From Brucella thiophenivorans (lineage in GTDB: Bacteria > Pseudomonadota > Alphaproteobacteria > Rhizobiales > Rhizobiaceae), in assembly GCF_002252445.1 (NCBI RefSeq), contig NZ_NNRJ01000073.1, positions 1-37,389 of the forward strand: DNA of 37,389 bases, given 5' to 3'. The translations under genes and the position numbers were made by a program. Below, piece by piece: positions 1 to 7,596 of the stretch; the first letter of the stretch is position 1; each line of letters opens with the position of its first letter. The notes beneath the pieces were generated by a model. That model searched no databases, had not been told where the DNA came from, and saw nothing but the letters and a program-made list of their open reading frames with translations.

Positions 1-183
1 GATATCGTTACATTCATTATGATTCAGGCTCTTAGAAACAACTTTCCGAGCTAACCCGAAAAAATCGGGCAAGTTAGCACGCGCTCTTGAAACTCCCGCC
101 CCACAGAAGAAAATTACGCGGCCCTGATCTCTGGCTAGAAGAAGATCATCTGGTATTGATGGTCCACCCGCTAAAAATCGCAA
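1..183 (-). CDS. SIR2-domain protein, N-terminal part (runs off left edge)
   Basis: A minus-strand frame is open from a TTG at 181-183 to the window edge (61 codons). Residues 1-21 lead into a strand-and-loop motif at about residues 22-31 (VIFFCGAGVS), followed by LPDFFGLARKVV. This is the NAD-binding GAG[IV]S loop and following helix typical of SIR2-like domains. The start is supported by GGAG seven bases before the TTG and by an in-frame TAG two codons upstream of it. SIR2 domains near the N-terminus are the NAD+-consuming effectors of several anti-phage systems (Thoeris ThsA, DSR1/DSR2, SIR2-STAND proteins). The rest of the protein, and so its subtype, is outside the window. Location in an integrative island fits a defence role, which is inference. 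Confidence 0.75.
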   Translation of the reverse strand, partial: MRFLAGGPSIPDDLLLARDQGRVIFFCGAGVSRARANLPDFFGLARKVVSKSLNHNECNDI

Positions 184-617
184 AAACTACTCTCCACTCA
201 ATATATTTAACTTAGGGTTAACAAAATCTGCGCTTTCGTGTTCAGTAAATTTCACTTTTTAAACAAAAAACTTAGTTTTTTCACTCGGAGCCGATAACTG
301 GAAATTATAGAAGGTAAGATGATAGGCAGTTTCACAAACTGAAACACCGCTGACGAGGTAGAAATGCTATTTAAATTGCAACATCTCGAGAGCGGGCGGG
401 GAATTCCACTAGTCCACTCCGTATCCGGCATTTCTTTTCACGAATCCAATAATTGTAGCATATTTAAGAGGGCGCCATTTCGCCTTGGCTCCTTCAATAT
501 AGTGCATAAGCAGCCCGCGAAACTGAACATTTTTCGGCCGTGAACGAAGACCCGTAAATATATTAATAAGACCGGGAAATTACAGTTGTAGAGGCGAAGG
601 CTTCTAGATTCTAGAAC
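184..617. other. Gene-free AT-rich region upstream of the SIR2 gene
   Basis: No credible coding frame was found. On the SIR2 promoter side there are two palindromes that could be operators: arms AAAAAACT/AGTTTTTT around T273 (265-281), and CAGTTT-CAC-AAACTG (327-341), which overlaps a second pair GTTTCA/TGAAAC (329-345). The rest, including the 3' flank of the xre gene, shows nothing I can name. Confidence 0.4.
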
Positions 618-869
618 TCAAAGCCCTGCCGTTTCAGAACTTTTTATGATCTGGATCGGATCGGCCCCGATTGCCCGGCTAACCGCTATAAATTCAGCAA
701 TATCGAGCCTACGCTCGCCCTGCTCGAATTTTGAGATGAAAGTTTGACGTTGGCCAATCCGTTTGCCAAGTTCGACCTGAGTAATGCCTGCGTTTTTTCG
801 AGCCGCAATAAGCAACTCAATCATCGTGTTATAGAGTTCGGGCTGAAAAGATGACAATAGGACCGCCAA
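618..869 (-). CDS. XRE-family (Cro/C1-type) HTH transcriptional regulator
   Basis: A single-domain DNA-binding protein of about 83 residues. A five-helix XRE fold covers about residues 18-70: LIAARKNAGITQVELGKRIG, then QTFISKFEQGERRLD with the S-K-F-E recognition-helix pattern, then AEFIAVSRAIGADP. The start is uncertain. The longest frame begins with TTG at 867-869 without a clear ribosome site; an ATG at 822-824 (residue 16) would cut into the first helix, so the longer form is preferred. The gene is divergent from the 967-1698 gene, and a 7-base inverted repeat lies between them. A small XRE protein divergent from an effector or enzyme gene is the usual layout of a controller that represses both. 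Its target here is inferred. Confidence 0.85.
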   Translation of the reverse strand: MAVLLSSFQPELYNTMIELLIAARKNAGITQVELGKRIGQRQTFISKFEQGERRLDIAEFIAVSRAIGADPIQIIKSSETAGL

Positions 870-906
870 ATTTGATAATCAGCAACCTATTTGAACCCGA
901 TTTTTG

Positions 907-927
907 AATACCCCAAATTAGGGTATT
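907..927. promoter_or_regulatory. Candidate operator palindrome between xre and the divergent gene
   Basis: AATACCC (907-913), seven-base spacer, GGGTATT (921-927): a perfect inverted repeat midway between the two divergent genes. Dyads of this size are typical binding sites for dimeric XRE regulators. Binding by the 618-869 product is inferred. Confidence 0.45.
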
Positions 928-966
928 TTGTCATATTAGGCACGCCATTTGATTCGGGAGGCGAGC

Positions 967-1698
967 TTGAAGCATCAATACGTTGGGGACATAAACGACT
1001 ACCGAAAATACGCCTTGCTCAGGGCTTTGTCGGCGAGCGGCACGAACTCTATAGGCGTCTGTTGGATGCTCACACCGGAAGACGGACGCACAGATGGGAA
1101 TAAGCTCAGCTACTTGCAGCAGCCGGATGGGTTCCGACCTTTCGATCCGGAACTGTTCGACGTTCTGACCTACGCTGCGGGCCAGCCGGATCGCCGCCGT
1201 TTGCAGGAGATTGAAGACATCGGCGCAATTCCGCAGGCAAAGTATTTTAACGAACTATTGCCGGACGACATTGCTGGGCGACAGATATTCATGGATCGCT
1301 GTACCTCTGCGCTTGGTCATACCGATCTCATTTTCTTCGATCCCGATAACGGCTTGGAAGTGTCTTTGCGGAAGGGACGGAAGAATTCGTCCAAGTACCT
1401 TTATCTGGATGAAGTCGCTGAATTCTACGGCATGGGCAAATCACTGCTCATCTACCAGCATTTTCCACGCATTGAGCGGAAGGCTTTTCTAGCTCAGCGT
1501 TCGGAACAGCTACGCGCCAGTGCGCCGGGGTGTTCAATGTGGGCGTTCACCACTGCTCATGTAGTGTTCTTTTTGATTCTGCATCCCCGTAGCCCGGACC
1601 GCTTGCGGCTTGCTGCCGAAGCTGCTGCGCATCGTTGGGAACCACGCTTTATCAAAGCCGAATATCTCGAAGATAAAACGCTGACAGGGGATAATTGA
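967..1698 (+). CDS. Uncharacterised protein with DPDNG motif
   Basis: A 243-residue protein of no known function. The start chosen is TTG at 967, preceded by GGGAGG with five bases of spacing. It gives an N-terminus KHQYVGDINDYRKYALLRAL, which looks like the conserved beginning of a recurring hypothetical family; a TTG at 949 has no ribosome site. Visible landmarks are a DLIFFDPDNGLEV segment near residues 122-134, YLYLDEVAEFY after it, LLIYQHFPR near residue 165, and an AFTTAHVVFF strand. A strand ending in DPDNG resembles the motif IV position of Rossmann-like methyltransferases, but no glycine-rich SAM loop is obvious, so enzymatic function stays open. It is divergent from an XRE gene inside the island, the usual place for defence or regulatory cargo. 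Confidence 0.8.
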   Translation: MKHQYVGDINDYRKYALLRALSASGTNSIGVCWMLTPEDGRTDGNKLSYLQQPDGFRPFDPELFDVLTYAAGQPDRRRLQEIEDIGAIPQAKYFNELLPDDIAGRQIFMDRCTSALGHTDLIFFDPDNGLEVSLRKGRKNSSKYLYLDEVAEFYGMGKSLLIYQHFPRIERKAFLAQRSEQLRASAPGCSMWAFTTAHVVFFLILHPRSPDRLRLAAEAAAHRWEPRFIKAEYLEDKTLTGDN

Positions 1699-1754
1699 CG
1701 GCGATTTTCCGTCATGTTTTTTGGAATTCTTATCATTTTCAACAGGATAGACAT

Positions 1755-2231
1755 ATGAACACCCTGAAGTCACTAGCGCTCGTCGCGCCCGCAGTTGCCT
1801 TGGCCGCGTGCACTTCATCCAGCGCCGTGCGGACCTCCGCGAACACGGCCATCATCCAAACCAGTGCCGCACCCGTTTGTGGCAGTACTGGCGCAGCCAA
1901 GGTCGCCCAAATGCAGGCGGCAATCGAAACGATCAAAGCTGGATATGACCGATATATCATCGTCGATGCTAGAAGCGCCAACAATGTCCAGATGGCCCAA
2001 ACACCCGGCTCTTATAAAACATCAGGTTATATCAATAACGGCCACTACAGTGGAACAACAACTTACCAACCGGGCATTCCGGTGATTTATGGTCGTCATG
2101 AGCAGGCATTTGCGATCTATATGTTCCGTGACGGTGAGGCCGGAGCGCAACGCGCCATCCCAGCCCGGCAGACACTTGGACCGAAATGGCAGGAAATGGT
2201 GAAGAGCGGAAAGATCAACACCTGCGCATAG
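1755..2231 (+). CDS. Small lipoprotein of unknown function
   Basis: 158 residues. The start is ATG at 1755 with AGGA upstream, rather than the frame's earlier possible starts, because it places a textbook lipoprotein signal at the N-terminus: a hydrophobic stretch MNTLKSLALVAPAVALAAC with lipobox LAAC and Cys19 as the lipidated residue. The mature part has RYIIVDARSANN, TPGSYKT, a Gly/Tyr/Thr-rich centre and a conserved-looking FAIYMFRDGE segment, ending in C-A. I recognise the general look of a rhizobial hypothetical lipoprotein but no function. It starts 56 bases after the DPDNG gene on the same strand and could be co-transcribed with it. An envelope protein as island cargo could concern surface exclusion, but nothing in the sequence proves that. 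Confidence 0.8.
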   Translation: MNTLKSLALVAPAVALAACTSSSAVRTSANTAIIQTSAAPVCGSTGAAKVAQMQAAIETIKAGYDRYIIVDARSANNVQMAQTPGSYKTSGYINNGHYSGTTTYQPGIPVIYGRHEQAFAIYMFRDGEAGAQRAIPARQTLGPKWQEMVKSGKINTCA

Positions 2232-2619
2232 TTCCGATTGGGCTAGTGTACCTAGGTATACCGCTGAAGGTGTTCGCAATGCAGATTGGGTCCCTTGTAA
2301 TTGTCCAACAATATCGTTTGTGGGGGGAGATGCGAACAGCTCACCCCGGAAACCGGAAGTCAGTGCAGTCATGACGGCTGCACTACGCGACTGATACGCC
2401 TCGCCACAGGAAGGCATACGCGAAACCAGCAGGCACCGGGTCAGCTACGTACATAGCGGGCAGGCAGCAGCGCGCGTCCTCAGTCCACTTCCCAGCGAGG
2501 CAGACCGTTGTGGCAGCGCTGCATCAATCGAAATTCGGATAACACTATGAATTTACGTAAATAATTATGCTGGGATTTTCTCCGTGTTTTTCTTTTTAGG
2601 GAACAGACAGGAGAACACG
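2232..2619. other. Gene-free region between lipoprotein and small acidic protein
   Basis: No credible coding frame. A short hairpin, AGTGCAG/CTGCACT with a nine-base loop (2362-2384), lies 130 bases after the lipoprotein stop and lacks a T run. Bases 2440-2530 are GC-rich and 2531-2600 AT-rich; the AT-rich part is the likely promoter of the gene at 2620. Confidence 0.4.
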
Positions 2620-2781
2620 ATGCACATCATGGTGAGAGATAAGCGTAACGGTGCGGAAGAATGGATTACTTTGGAGCAGGCTTCTGAACTGCTGGGCATT
2701 GCCGCAGATGAGATTGATGAAGCACTCGAAGAATTCGGTGAATGCGAGGGTGGATACTACATCGCCCTTCAACCGGAGTAA
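2620..2781 (+). CDS. Small acidic protein, 53 residues
   Basis: The start at ATG 2620 is fixed by AGGAG at 2608-2612 with seven-base spacing; the upstream in-frame ATG at 2584 lacks a site. The protein is rich in Glu and Asp. It contains WITLEQASELLGIAADEIDEALEEFG, which reads like a short helix-turn-helix or scaffold of the kind in excisionase-like proteins, but without the basic residues of a DNA binder. It is convergent with the integrase gene, with a shared terminator between them. Possible roles are an anti-repressor, a DNA mimic or an integrase accessory factor; none can be shown. Confidence 0.6.
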   Translation: MHIMVRDKRNGAEEWITLEQASELLGIAADEIDEALEEFGECEGGYYIALQPE

Positions 2782-2811
2782 CCAGCCGGAAACAAACAAC
2801 GGAACAAATTG

Positions 2812-2842
2812 GCGGGCGTCGGTTTCAATCGACGCCCGCTTT
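2812..2842. terminator. Bidirectional terminator between small ORF and integrase
   Basis: Perfect 10-base stem GCGGGCGTCG (2812-2821) / CGACGCCCGC (2830-2839), eight-base loop, then TTT on the plus strand. It sits between two convergent genes. Confidence 0.75.
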
Positions 2843-2845
2843 GTC

Positions 2846-4084
2846 TTACCGAGCGTAAGCTCGGTCCAGCGCTTCGATAGCAACATCGGCATTGCGTACA
2901 GCCTGCGTATAATGACCAAGTGTCACGGTCGGATTAGCGTGGCCAGCAATTTTTGCCACCAGCCCAACCTCGATGCCTTCCGCCTGCAAGGTGGAAATGA
3001 ACGAGTGTCGTGCCGAATGCGGTGTCACGTAAGGCACATTCAATTGCTTGAACGCTGGCACCCAAAACCGCTTCCGAAAATTCTGGTATAGCAACGCTCC
3101 TCCTCCGCCAAGACGCGGCAACGGCCATGCCTGTAGCCTTCCCGGCCCCGGAAAGACGCGGTGCAATTCTCCTTTCCTCCGTGGGCATCGCACACGCCAC
3201 GCCAGCAGCATCTCGCGCAACGTCGCGCTCATCGGGACATCACGCGTTCCGGCTTCGGTCTTGGTCGTTTCCGTCAGCGATCCGTCGCGCTCCTGAATGC
3301 GACAGATACGAATAAGGTTCTTCTCAAAATCGACATCGCTCCATAACAAGCCCAACTGTTCCGACGGACGCGTACCGGCAAGGAATGGAAAGGCATAATA
3401 GACGCCGCATTCAGGATCACGCTTGGCGGCGGCGATCAACTTGGCGATATGTTCCGGCATGAGGATGACGCGTCGATGACGGGTTCGGGCTCGCACCAAC
3501 CCGGTCGGCATCGACGGCGAGCGGACCAAGAAATCTTCCTCCGCAAGGGCCAGAATGGATTTGAGATGGCTTTTGGCACGATTGGCGGTGTAGGTACCAC
3601 ACTGCTCTGCTACCGACTTATACCATGCCCGTATCATCGCGGTGGTCAGTTCGCTCAGCTTGACGTTGCCCAACAGTTTCACGAAGCGGGCATCTTTTGG
3701 TGGAACTCCATTTTCCGTGAATTTCGCCCGTTCACGCGCCGTCCCAATTAGGAGAGGTCCCCGGATCGCGCCATTGACTACGACCTTGTAGCCCTGAAAC
3801 GTCGAGGATTTGATCTTGGTTTCACGATCTTCCAGCCAATGATTAATAGCCTGCGATACCGTCGGTGCTTTCCGCTCGTCCACATACCGGCCATCCACGA
3901 CTTTTACCAACAAATCGTTGCGGAAGGCTTCGGCGTCCTTCTTACGATTGAAAGCGCGGCGGCGACGCTTATTCAAGATTGGGTCTTTGTACTCACAATA
4001 CCACTGCGGATATTCGGCAATGGTTCCATCACTCAGCTTGCGACGACGCGTGGTACTAGTAATTGAGATATTGAAGTCTTTCAT
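2846..4084 (-). CDS. Tyrosine-type site-specific recombinase (integrase)
   Basis: 412 residues from ATG 4084; the frame extends upstream, but the protein from MKDFNISITS onward matches the usual integrase beginning. The N-terminal part (about 1-90) holds an arm-binding-like strand region (WYCEYKDPILNKRRRRAFNRKKDA). The core-binding domain spans about 75-190 (TVSQAINHWLEDR; TYTANRAKSHLKSILALA). The catalytic domain has all the expected residues: Arg239 in FLAGTRPSEQLGLLW, a Lys near 275, His356 and Arg359 in HSARHSF, His382 in AGHANP and nucleophile Tyr392 in GHYTQ. It appears intact and should catalyse recombination between the tRNA-Gly end and its copy. It is transcribed away from the primase operon, toward the cargo. 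Confidence 0.95.
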   Translation of the reverse strand: MKDFNISITSTTRRRKLSDGTIAEYPQWYCEYKDPILNKRRRRAFNRKKDAEAFRNDLLVKVVDGRYVDERKAPTVSQAINHWLEDRETKIKSSTFQGYKVVVNGAIRGPLLIGTARERAKFTENGVPPKDARFVKLLGNVKLSELTTAMIRAWYKSVAEQCGTYTANRAKSHLKSILALAEEDFLVRSPSMPTGLVRARTRHRRVILMPEHIAKLIAAAKRDPECGVYYAFPFLAGTRPSEQLGLLWSDVDFEKNLIRICRIQERDGSLTETTKTEAGTRDVPMSATLREMLLAWRVRCPRRKGELHRVFPGPGRLQAWPLPRLGGGGALLYQNFRKRFWVPAFKQLNVPYVTPHSARHSFISTLQAEGIEVGLVAKIAGHANPTVTLGHYTQAVRNADVAIEALDRAYAR

Positions 4085-4579
4085 TTTCTTGCTCGCATTT
4101 GACAAAAATTGCGAGAAAAACACGGCGAAACAACCAGCACAATTAATCGTCAGTTGTCTGGAAAAGCCTAGAAATGGCTCGAATTGTAACCAGCCGTGTA
4201 ACCTCTGCATGTCGTTGAAAAGTGAGACCGCGAGACGACGCGGTCTTGAGTGGATTTGATTCCTCCCTCACCGAGGTTGAAATCGCCGCTCAAGACCCTT
4301 GCAGAACTCTCACGACAACTGGCGACTACGACTTGGAACAGCAGCAACAAGGGCAGCAAAGCCCGCCAGCAGTGTTCCAGTAGCCCACACGGACGGCCAG
4401 TCGCCCGGTAGGCAGCGTGGCTGCGCCACGCAGGAATACAGAAATATCGCTCACGGTGGCGGGTGGCGGTAGTGGCACGCCACACCTACGGTCCCGGCCA
4501 CTCAGCGGGCTACTTCACCAAGACCCCGCTGCACACAGCGCCGCCTACAGCACGTGCCACCGGTGCCACCGCCACCACA
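4085..4579. other. Gene-free region between integrase and primase genes
   Basis: 495 bases with no credible coding frame. It contains two overlapping hairpins (4226-4297, listed separately) and a further perfect hairpin GCGTGGC-TGC-GCCACGC (4415-4431) in a GC-rich stretch with many GCCAC/GTGGC words around 4450-4590. It presumably holds the integrase promoter and the 3' end of the primase transcript. Confidence 0.45.
4226..4297. other. Overlapping, mutually exclusive hairpins
   Basis: GACCGCG (4226-4232) pairs with CGCGGTC (4239-4245) across a six-base loop. GGTCTTGAG (4242-4250) pairs with CTCAAGACC (4289-4297). The two share bases 4242-4245, so only one can form fully. On the minus strand, the direction of both flanking genes, the first hairpin is followed by CACTTTTC and could be a weak terminator, with the second as its competitor. 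Confidence 0.45.
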
Positions 4580-6754
4580 CTAGAAGGAAATGTGGTCCCC
4601 CCGTTGCGGTTCGTCGTCAACGTGCTCTTCAAGCTTTGGTCGGCAAAAGCCACGTATGGTTTTTGACCCAACTTTAAATTTGTCCGGTTCCCAGCCAAGT
4701 TCCCGCATCAAGGTAGAAACCCGCTTCATATGACCATTGTGCTGGCGCTCAAACGGGATGGATAGAACGTCCGCCAACAACTCGGCGGTGGAAGCGCGAA
4801 CTTTGTCGCCTGCTGCTTTTCCATTGACTGCAGCCAGCTTTTCCAACCAAGGATCGTCTTCCAGACGATCCTCCTGTTCGGCAGCCGCGACCGCCCAAAG
4901 TTCCCGCGGTAGCACAATACTATTACCTTCAGCTTCCAGCTTCGCCGCCTCCGCCCAAAGCTGGTCGCGATCTTGCTCAAGGGCGGGAATGTCTATCTCC
5001 CCGGTTTTAACGGGCAAAAAACGACGATTGCCGGTGCGGTCCTTCAAATATTTGGATTCATTCGTCGTACCAATAAAGATGGCTTGTCGGGGACGTGATT
5101 CCGAAAAGCGTCCATAGGCCATTCGTGCCCGATCAACGTCACGTGAAGCGAACGCTTTCATGCGTTCAACGTCCCCTTTGTTAAGACCGGACATTTCACT
5201 CAACTCGTAAATCCAGACTCCCTCCATGGCTTCCATCTGGGCTTTGGTGTCGAGTGTTAGCAATTCATTGTCAGAATGGTTTCCAAGGCCAGCCAGAACG
5301 CGCAATGCCGTGGACTTGCCGGTTCCCTGTTTGCCTTCGAGAATCACGATGGTATCGAATTTGGCACCGGGTTCTCGAACCCGCCTCACCGCCGCAACGA
5401 GCAAAATGCGTCCTATTGCTCGATTTAACGGAGTGTCGTCAGCGCCCATATATCGAATGAGCCAGCTATCGACACGCGAGATGCCGTCCCACGTTAGTCC
5501 GTCCAGCATTTGCCGGATCGGATGGAACGAATGCTCCAGACAAAGTTGGTTAACAGCGTCACGAACATTCTCTGCTCTGGGGTCAAAGTTGAACTTTTCG
5601 ATGACAAATGCACGCAACAAAGCGCAAGCGTCGTCACTAATTTCACCTGCATGCTCATCCAGCAGTTTGCCATTGACAACCTTCCGGTGGCGAAACAGGT
5701 CGTGAGAAAAGCTGAACCCCAAGCGCTGAAGTGCGAGGACTGAATTACGCATAGTTGGTCTGGGATGGCCATTTTTATCAACGTCGGGCCAGCCATCCGC
5801 TATCGCAGCCAAAGCGGAACGCGCTTGTCGTAAGGCATATTGTTCTGGCTTTTTCTTCTCCAGCACCGATCGCGCAATTCCTAAGGCCGGGTTTATAAGC
5901 ACACCGGCAATAACCTCGTCGGAACAGCCTGCCCGACCAAGATCACATGCGACACGGTATATAGTCTCACTACGCGACCGAAACCGCGCGTCTGGCTTAT
6001 CTCTTGGCCTTTCGGGATCGTCACCTAATTCGATAAGCGAGCGAGTGGTGAGCGTCAAAGTCGAAGGTAGTGAATCCATGTCGACCGTAACAACCGGTGC
6101 GTCTTGCGCGACAGAACTTTTTGGGCCAGCTCGTTCTGGTCCATCGCCCAGCGGAAAATCGTTCAGTGAATAGGTCAGCGACCAATCTGCTTTCACAACT
6201 CGGGCAACTGTGGGCTTTCTCCCTTTCAACTGCTTCGTCGCGTTAGGAATGTTCACTGTACCCGGCAGTCGCATGATACGGTCGATATTATGACAGTTGT
6301 CGCCGCCAAGCGCATTTGCCAAACCAACGTTGGTCGTTTCAACGCGATCCAAATCGTCATTAGGCTCCTTTAGCTTCCAGTAGGCATGATAACCTCCGCC
6401 AGAGAATACAATGACTGTTGGCGGCGGCGAAAAAGCAAGAACACGCTCCAGAGCATCAGGATCATCGATATCGATGTGCAAAAAGTTCGCTATGACAACA
6501 TCATTCTTATTAGCTTTCTTATTCATGATGCCGGGCCGCAGGCCATTCACGTGAAAGTAGACGTTGTCTTCGCCTTGCCGCGCCTCGATCCAAGCGCGCA
6601 TCTCGTCATCTTCACTCGGGGAGAACGTGCAGGCTTCAAGCCTCCCCTTTAGCGGAAGAGCAACCAGATGGCGGCGCTGGCCGGGATACATATGCTCGAG
6701 GAACTCTGCTGCCTCGTCGCTGTTACCTTCGGGGAAAGTGAACTTGATAGACAT
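4580..6754 (-). CDS. Primase-helicase: AEP-type primase fused to VapE-like P-loop ATPase
   Basis: 724 residues, the replication protein of the island. The N-terminal primase of the archaeo-eukaryotic type shows its three motifs: H-I-D-I-D at 93-97 (metal-binding acids), SGGGYHAYW at 118-126 with His123, and RIMRLPGTVN at 159-168. A linker follows. The VapE-type ATPase module spans about 385-640: TWDGISRVDSWL, Walker A GKQGTGKST at 474-482, Walker B-like VWIYELSE at 513-520, then IFIGTTNESKYLKDRTGNRRFLPV with the sensor Asn and Arg residues. The C-terminus (KRVSTLMRELGWE) is wHTH-like. Its ATG overlaps the stop of the upstream HTH gene by one base (TAATG), so the two are translationally coupled. 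Proteins of this build replicate phage satellites and related islands; that use here is inferred. Confidence 0.9.
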   Translation of the reverse strand: MSIKFTFPEGNSDEAAEFLEHMYPGQRRHLVALPLKGRLEACTFSPSEDDEMRAWIEARQGEDNVYFHVNGLRPGIMNKKANKNDVVIANFLHIDIDDPDALERVLAFSPPPTVIVFSGGGYHAYWKLKEPNDDLDRVETTNVGLANALGGDNCHNIDRIMRLPGTVNIPNATKQLKGRKPTVARVVKADWSLTYSLNDFPLGDGPERAGPKSSVAQDAPVVTVDMDSLPSTLTLTTRSLIELGDDPERPRDKPDARFRSRSETIYRVACDLGRAGCSDEVIAGVLINPALGIARSVLEKKKPEQYALRQARSALAAIADGWPDVDKNGHPRPTMRNSVLALQRLGFSFSHDLFRHRKVVNGKLLDEHAGEISDDACALLRAFVIEKFNFDPRAENVRDAVNQLCLEHSFHPIRQMLDGLTWDGISRVDSWLIRYMGADDTPLNRAIGRILLVAAVRRVREPGAKFDTIVILEGKQGTGKSTALRVLAGLGNHSDNELLTLDTKAQMEAMEGVWIYELSEMSGLNKGDVERMKAFASRDVDRARMAYGRFSESRPRQAIFIGTTNESKYLKDRTGNRRFLPVKTGEIDIPALEQDRDQLWAEAAKLEAEGNSIVLPRELWAVAAAEQEDRLEDDPWLEKLAAVNGKAAGDKVRASTAELLADVLSIPFERQHNGHMKRVSTLMRELGWEPDKFKVGSKTIRGFCRPKLEEHVDDEPQRGDHISF

Positions 6755-6966
6755 TAGTTGACTCCTCCCTGCCTACAGGAGTCGATATGGGCTATCACTT
6801 CTGACAGCTTAACCAAGCGCCGCGAATTATACGGCGAATAACTTGGAATGTGACCTGCTTTTATGGCGCGTCGGAGTTGCCACTCCTTCGCGCCGATTCC
6901 CTCAGCTGCTTCTTTAATGGTGAAAAGACGCTCAAGCGGGTAGTTCTGCGCAAGTTGATTTTCCAT
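6754..6966 (-). CDS. Small helix-turn-helix protein (excisionase/AlpA-like)
   Basis: 70 residues from ATG 6966, with AGGAG eight bases upstream; a longer in-frame start at 7062 has no support. The body is LFTIKEAAEGIGAKEWQLRRAIKAGHIPSYSPYNSRRLVKLSEVIAHID: the winged-helix DNA-binding pattern of MerR/excisionase-type proteins, with the helix-turn-helix at about residues 15-38 and the wing at 40-55. It is the first gene of a two-gene operon with the primase-helicase. In satellites such proteins activate replication genes or direct excision; which applies here is not visible. Confidence 0.8.
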   Translation of the reverse strand: MENQLAQNYPLERLFTIKEAAEGIGAKEWQLRRAIKAGHIPSYSPYNSRRLVKLSEVIAHIDSCRQGGVN

Positions 6967-7596
6967 CAACTCATCTCCTAATGATTGGAGGCGAAAATGA
7001 CGGGCAACAAAAAACGCCGCCCGCGCATTCTCACCCCAGTTAAATGTGGGTGTTGAATGCAACCGGCAGCGCTCTGCAGAACTTTTCGACCTATTAGGAG
7101 TTTCCTCGGTCGTTATGTCTGAAGCACTACATCATGAAGGCGGAACTACCCGCGCGTCAGCGTTCTTCATCAGCTACGTTGAGAAGCGTGTCAGAATTTT
7201 CCATGGATGTAAATCAATTTTCATTCTGTTCACCTTTTGTGGTCGGTAGAGCCTCACGCGCGCGCCCATGTAGCCCACACCCTATGTACGGTTCGGAATT
7301 CTGTAGCGCGCACGGAGCGGCTACCCACAAAGTACTGCGTATGGGGAAAACGAACAGCGGTAGATTTGGAATGTGTATAATAGTCGCTTCAATATCGGAA
7401 CCGAATGCGGAAAAATAGCCGTCGGTCACTGTCCGGTCACCGTTTCATTGCTTGATTGCAATTCACGTCAGTGAATCTGGCTATCATTCTGTCTAAGATT
7501 TGATGCCTCCGTCGAGCCGACAAGAACGTGGTCCATTGTGTAAAGGGGGGAAATCTGTAATATCATGGATGAACCTATTGACGGCGCAATTCTACG
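6967..7596. other. Gene-free right end of the island
   Basis: 630 bases without a credible gene; the frames present lack ribosome sites and recognisable content. It should hold the promoter of the HTH-primase operon and integrase/excisionase arm sites. Candidates are a direct repeat CGGTCAC at 7423-7429 and 7434-7440 (11-base period) and an inverted repeat ATTCAC-GTCA-GTGAAT at 7461-7476. Confidence 0.4.

Noticed and set aside
369..413. Cluster of SwaI, XhoI, EcoRI and SpeI sites resembling a cloning polylinker
   Set aside because: The sites are not in the order or spacing of a vector I know, and the surroundings look like ordinary AT-rich island DNA. Post hoc site clusters are common.
891..1103. 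Plus-strand 70-codon frame overlapping the DPDNG gene start
   Set aside because: It covers the palindrome and the real gene's start in another frame and has no ribosome site.
7214..7429. Minus-strand 71-codon frame in the island end
   Set aside because: No ribosome site, no recognisable content, and it lies in the region expected to hold integration sites.
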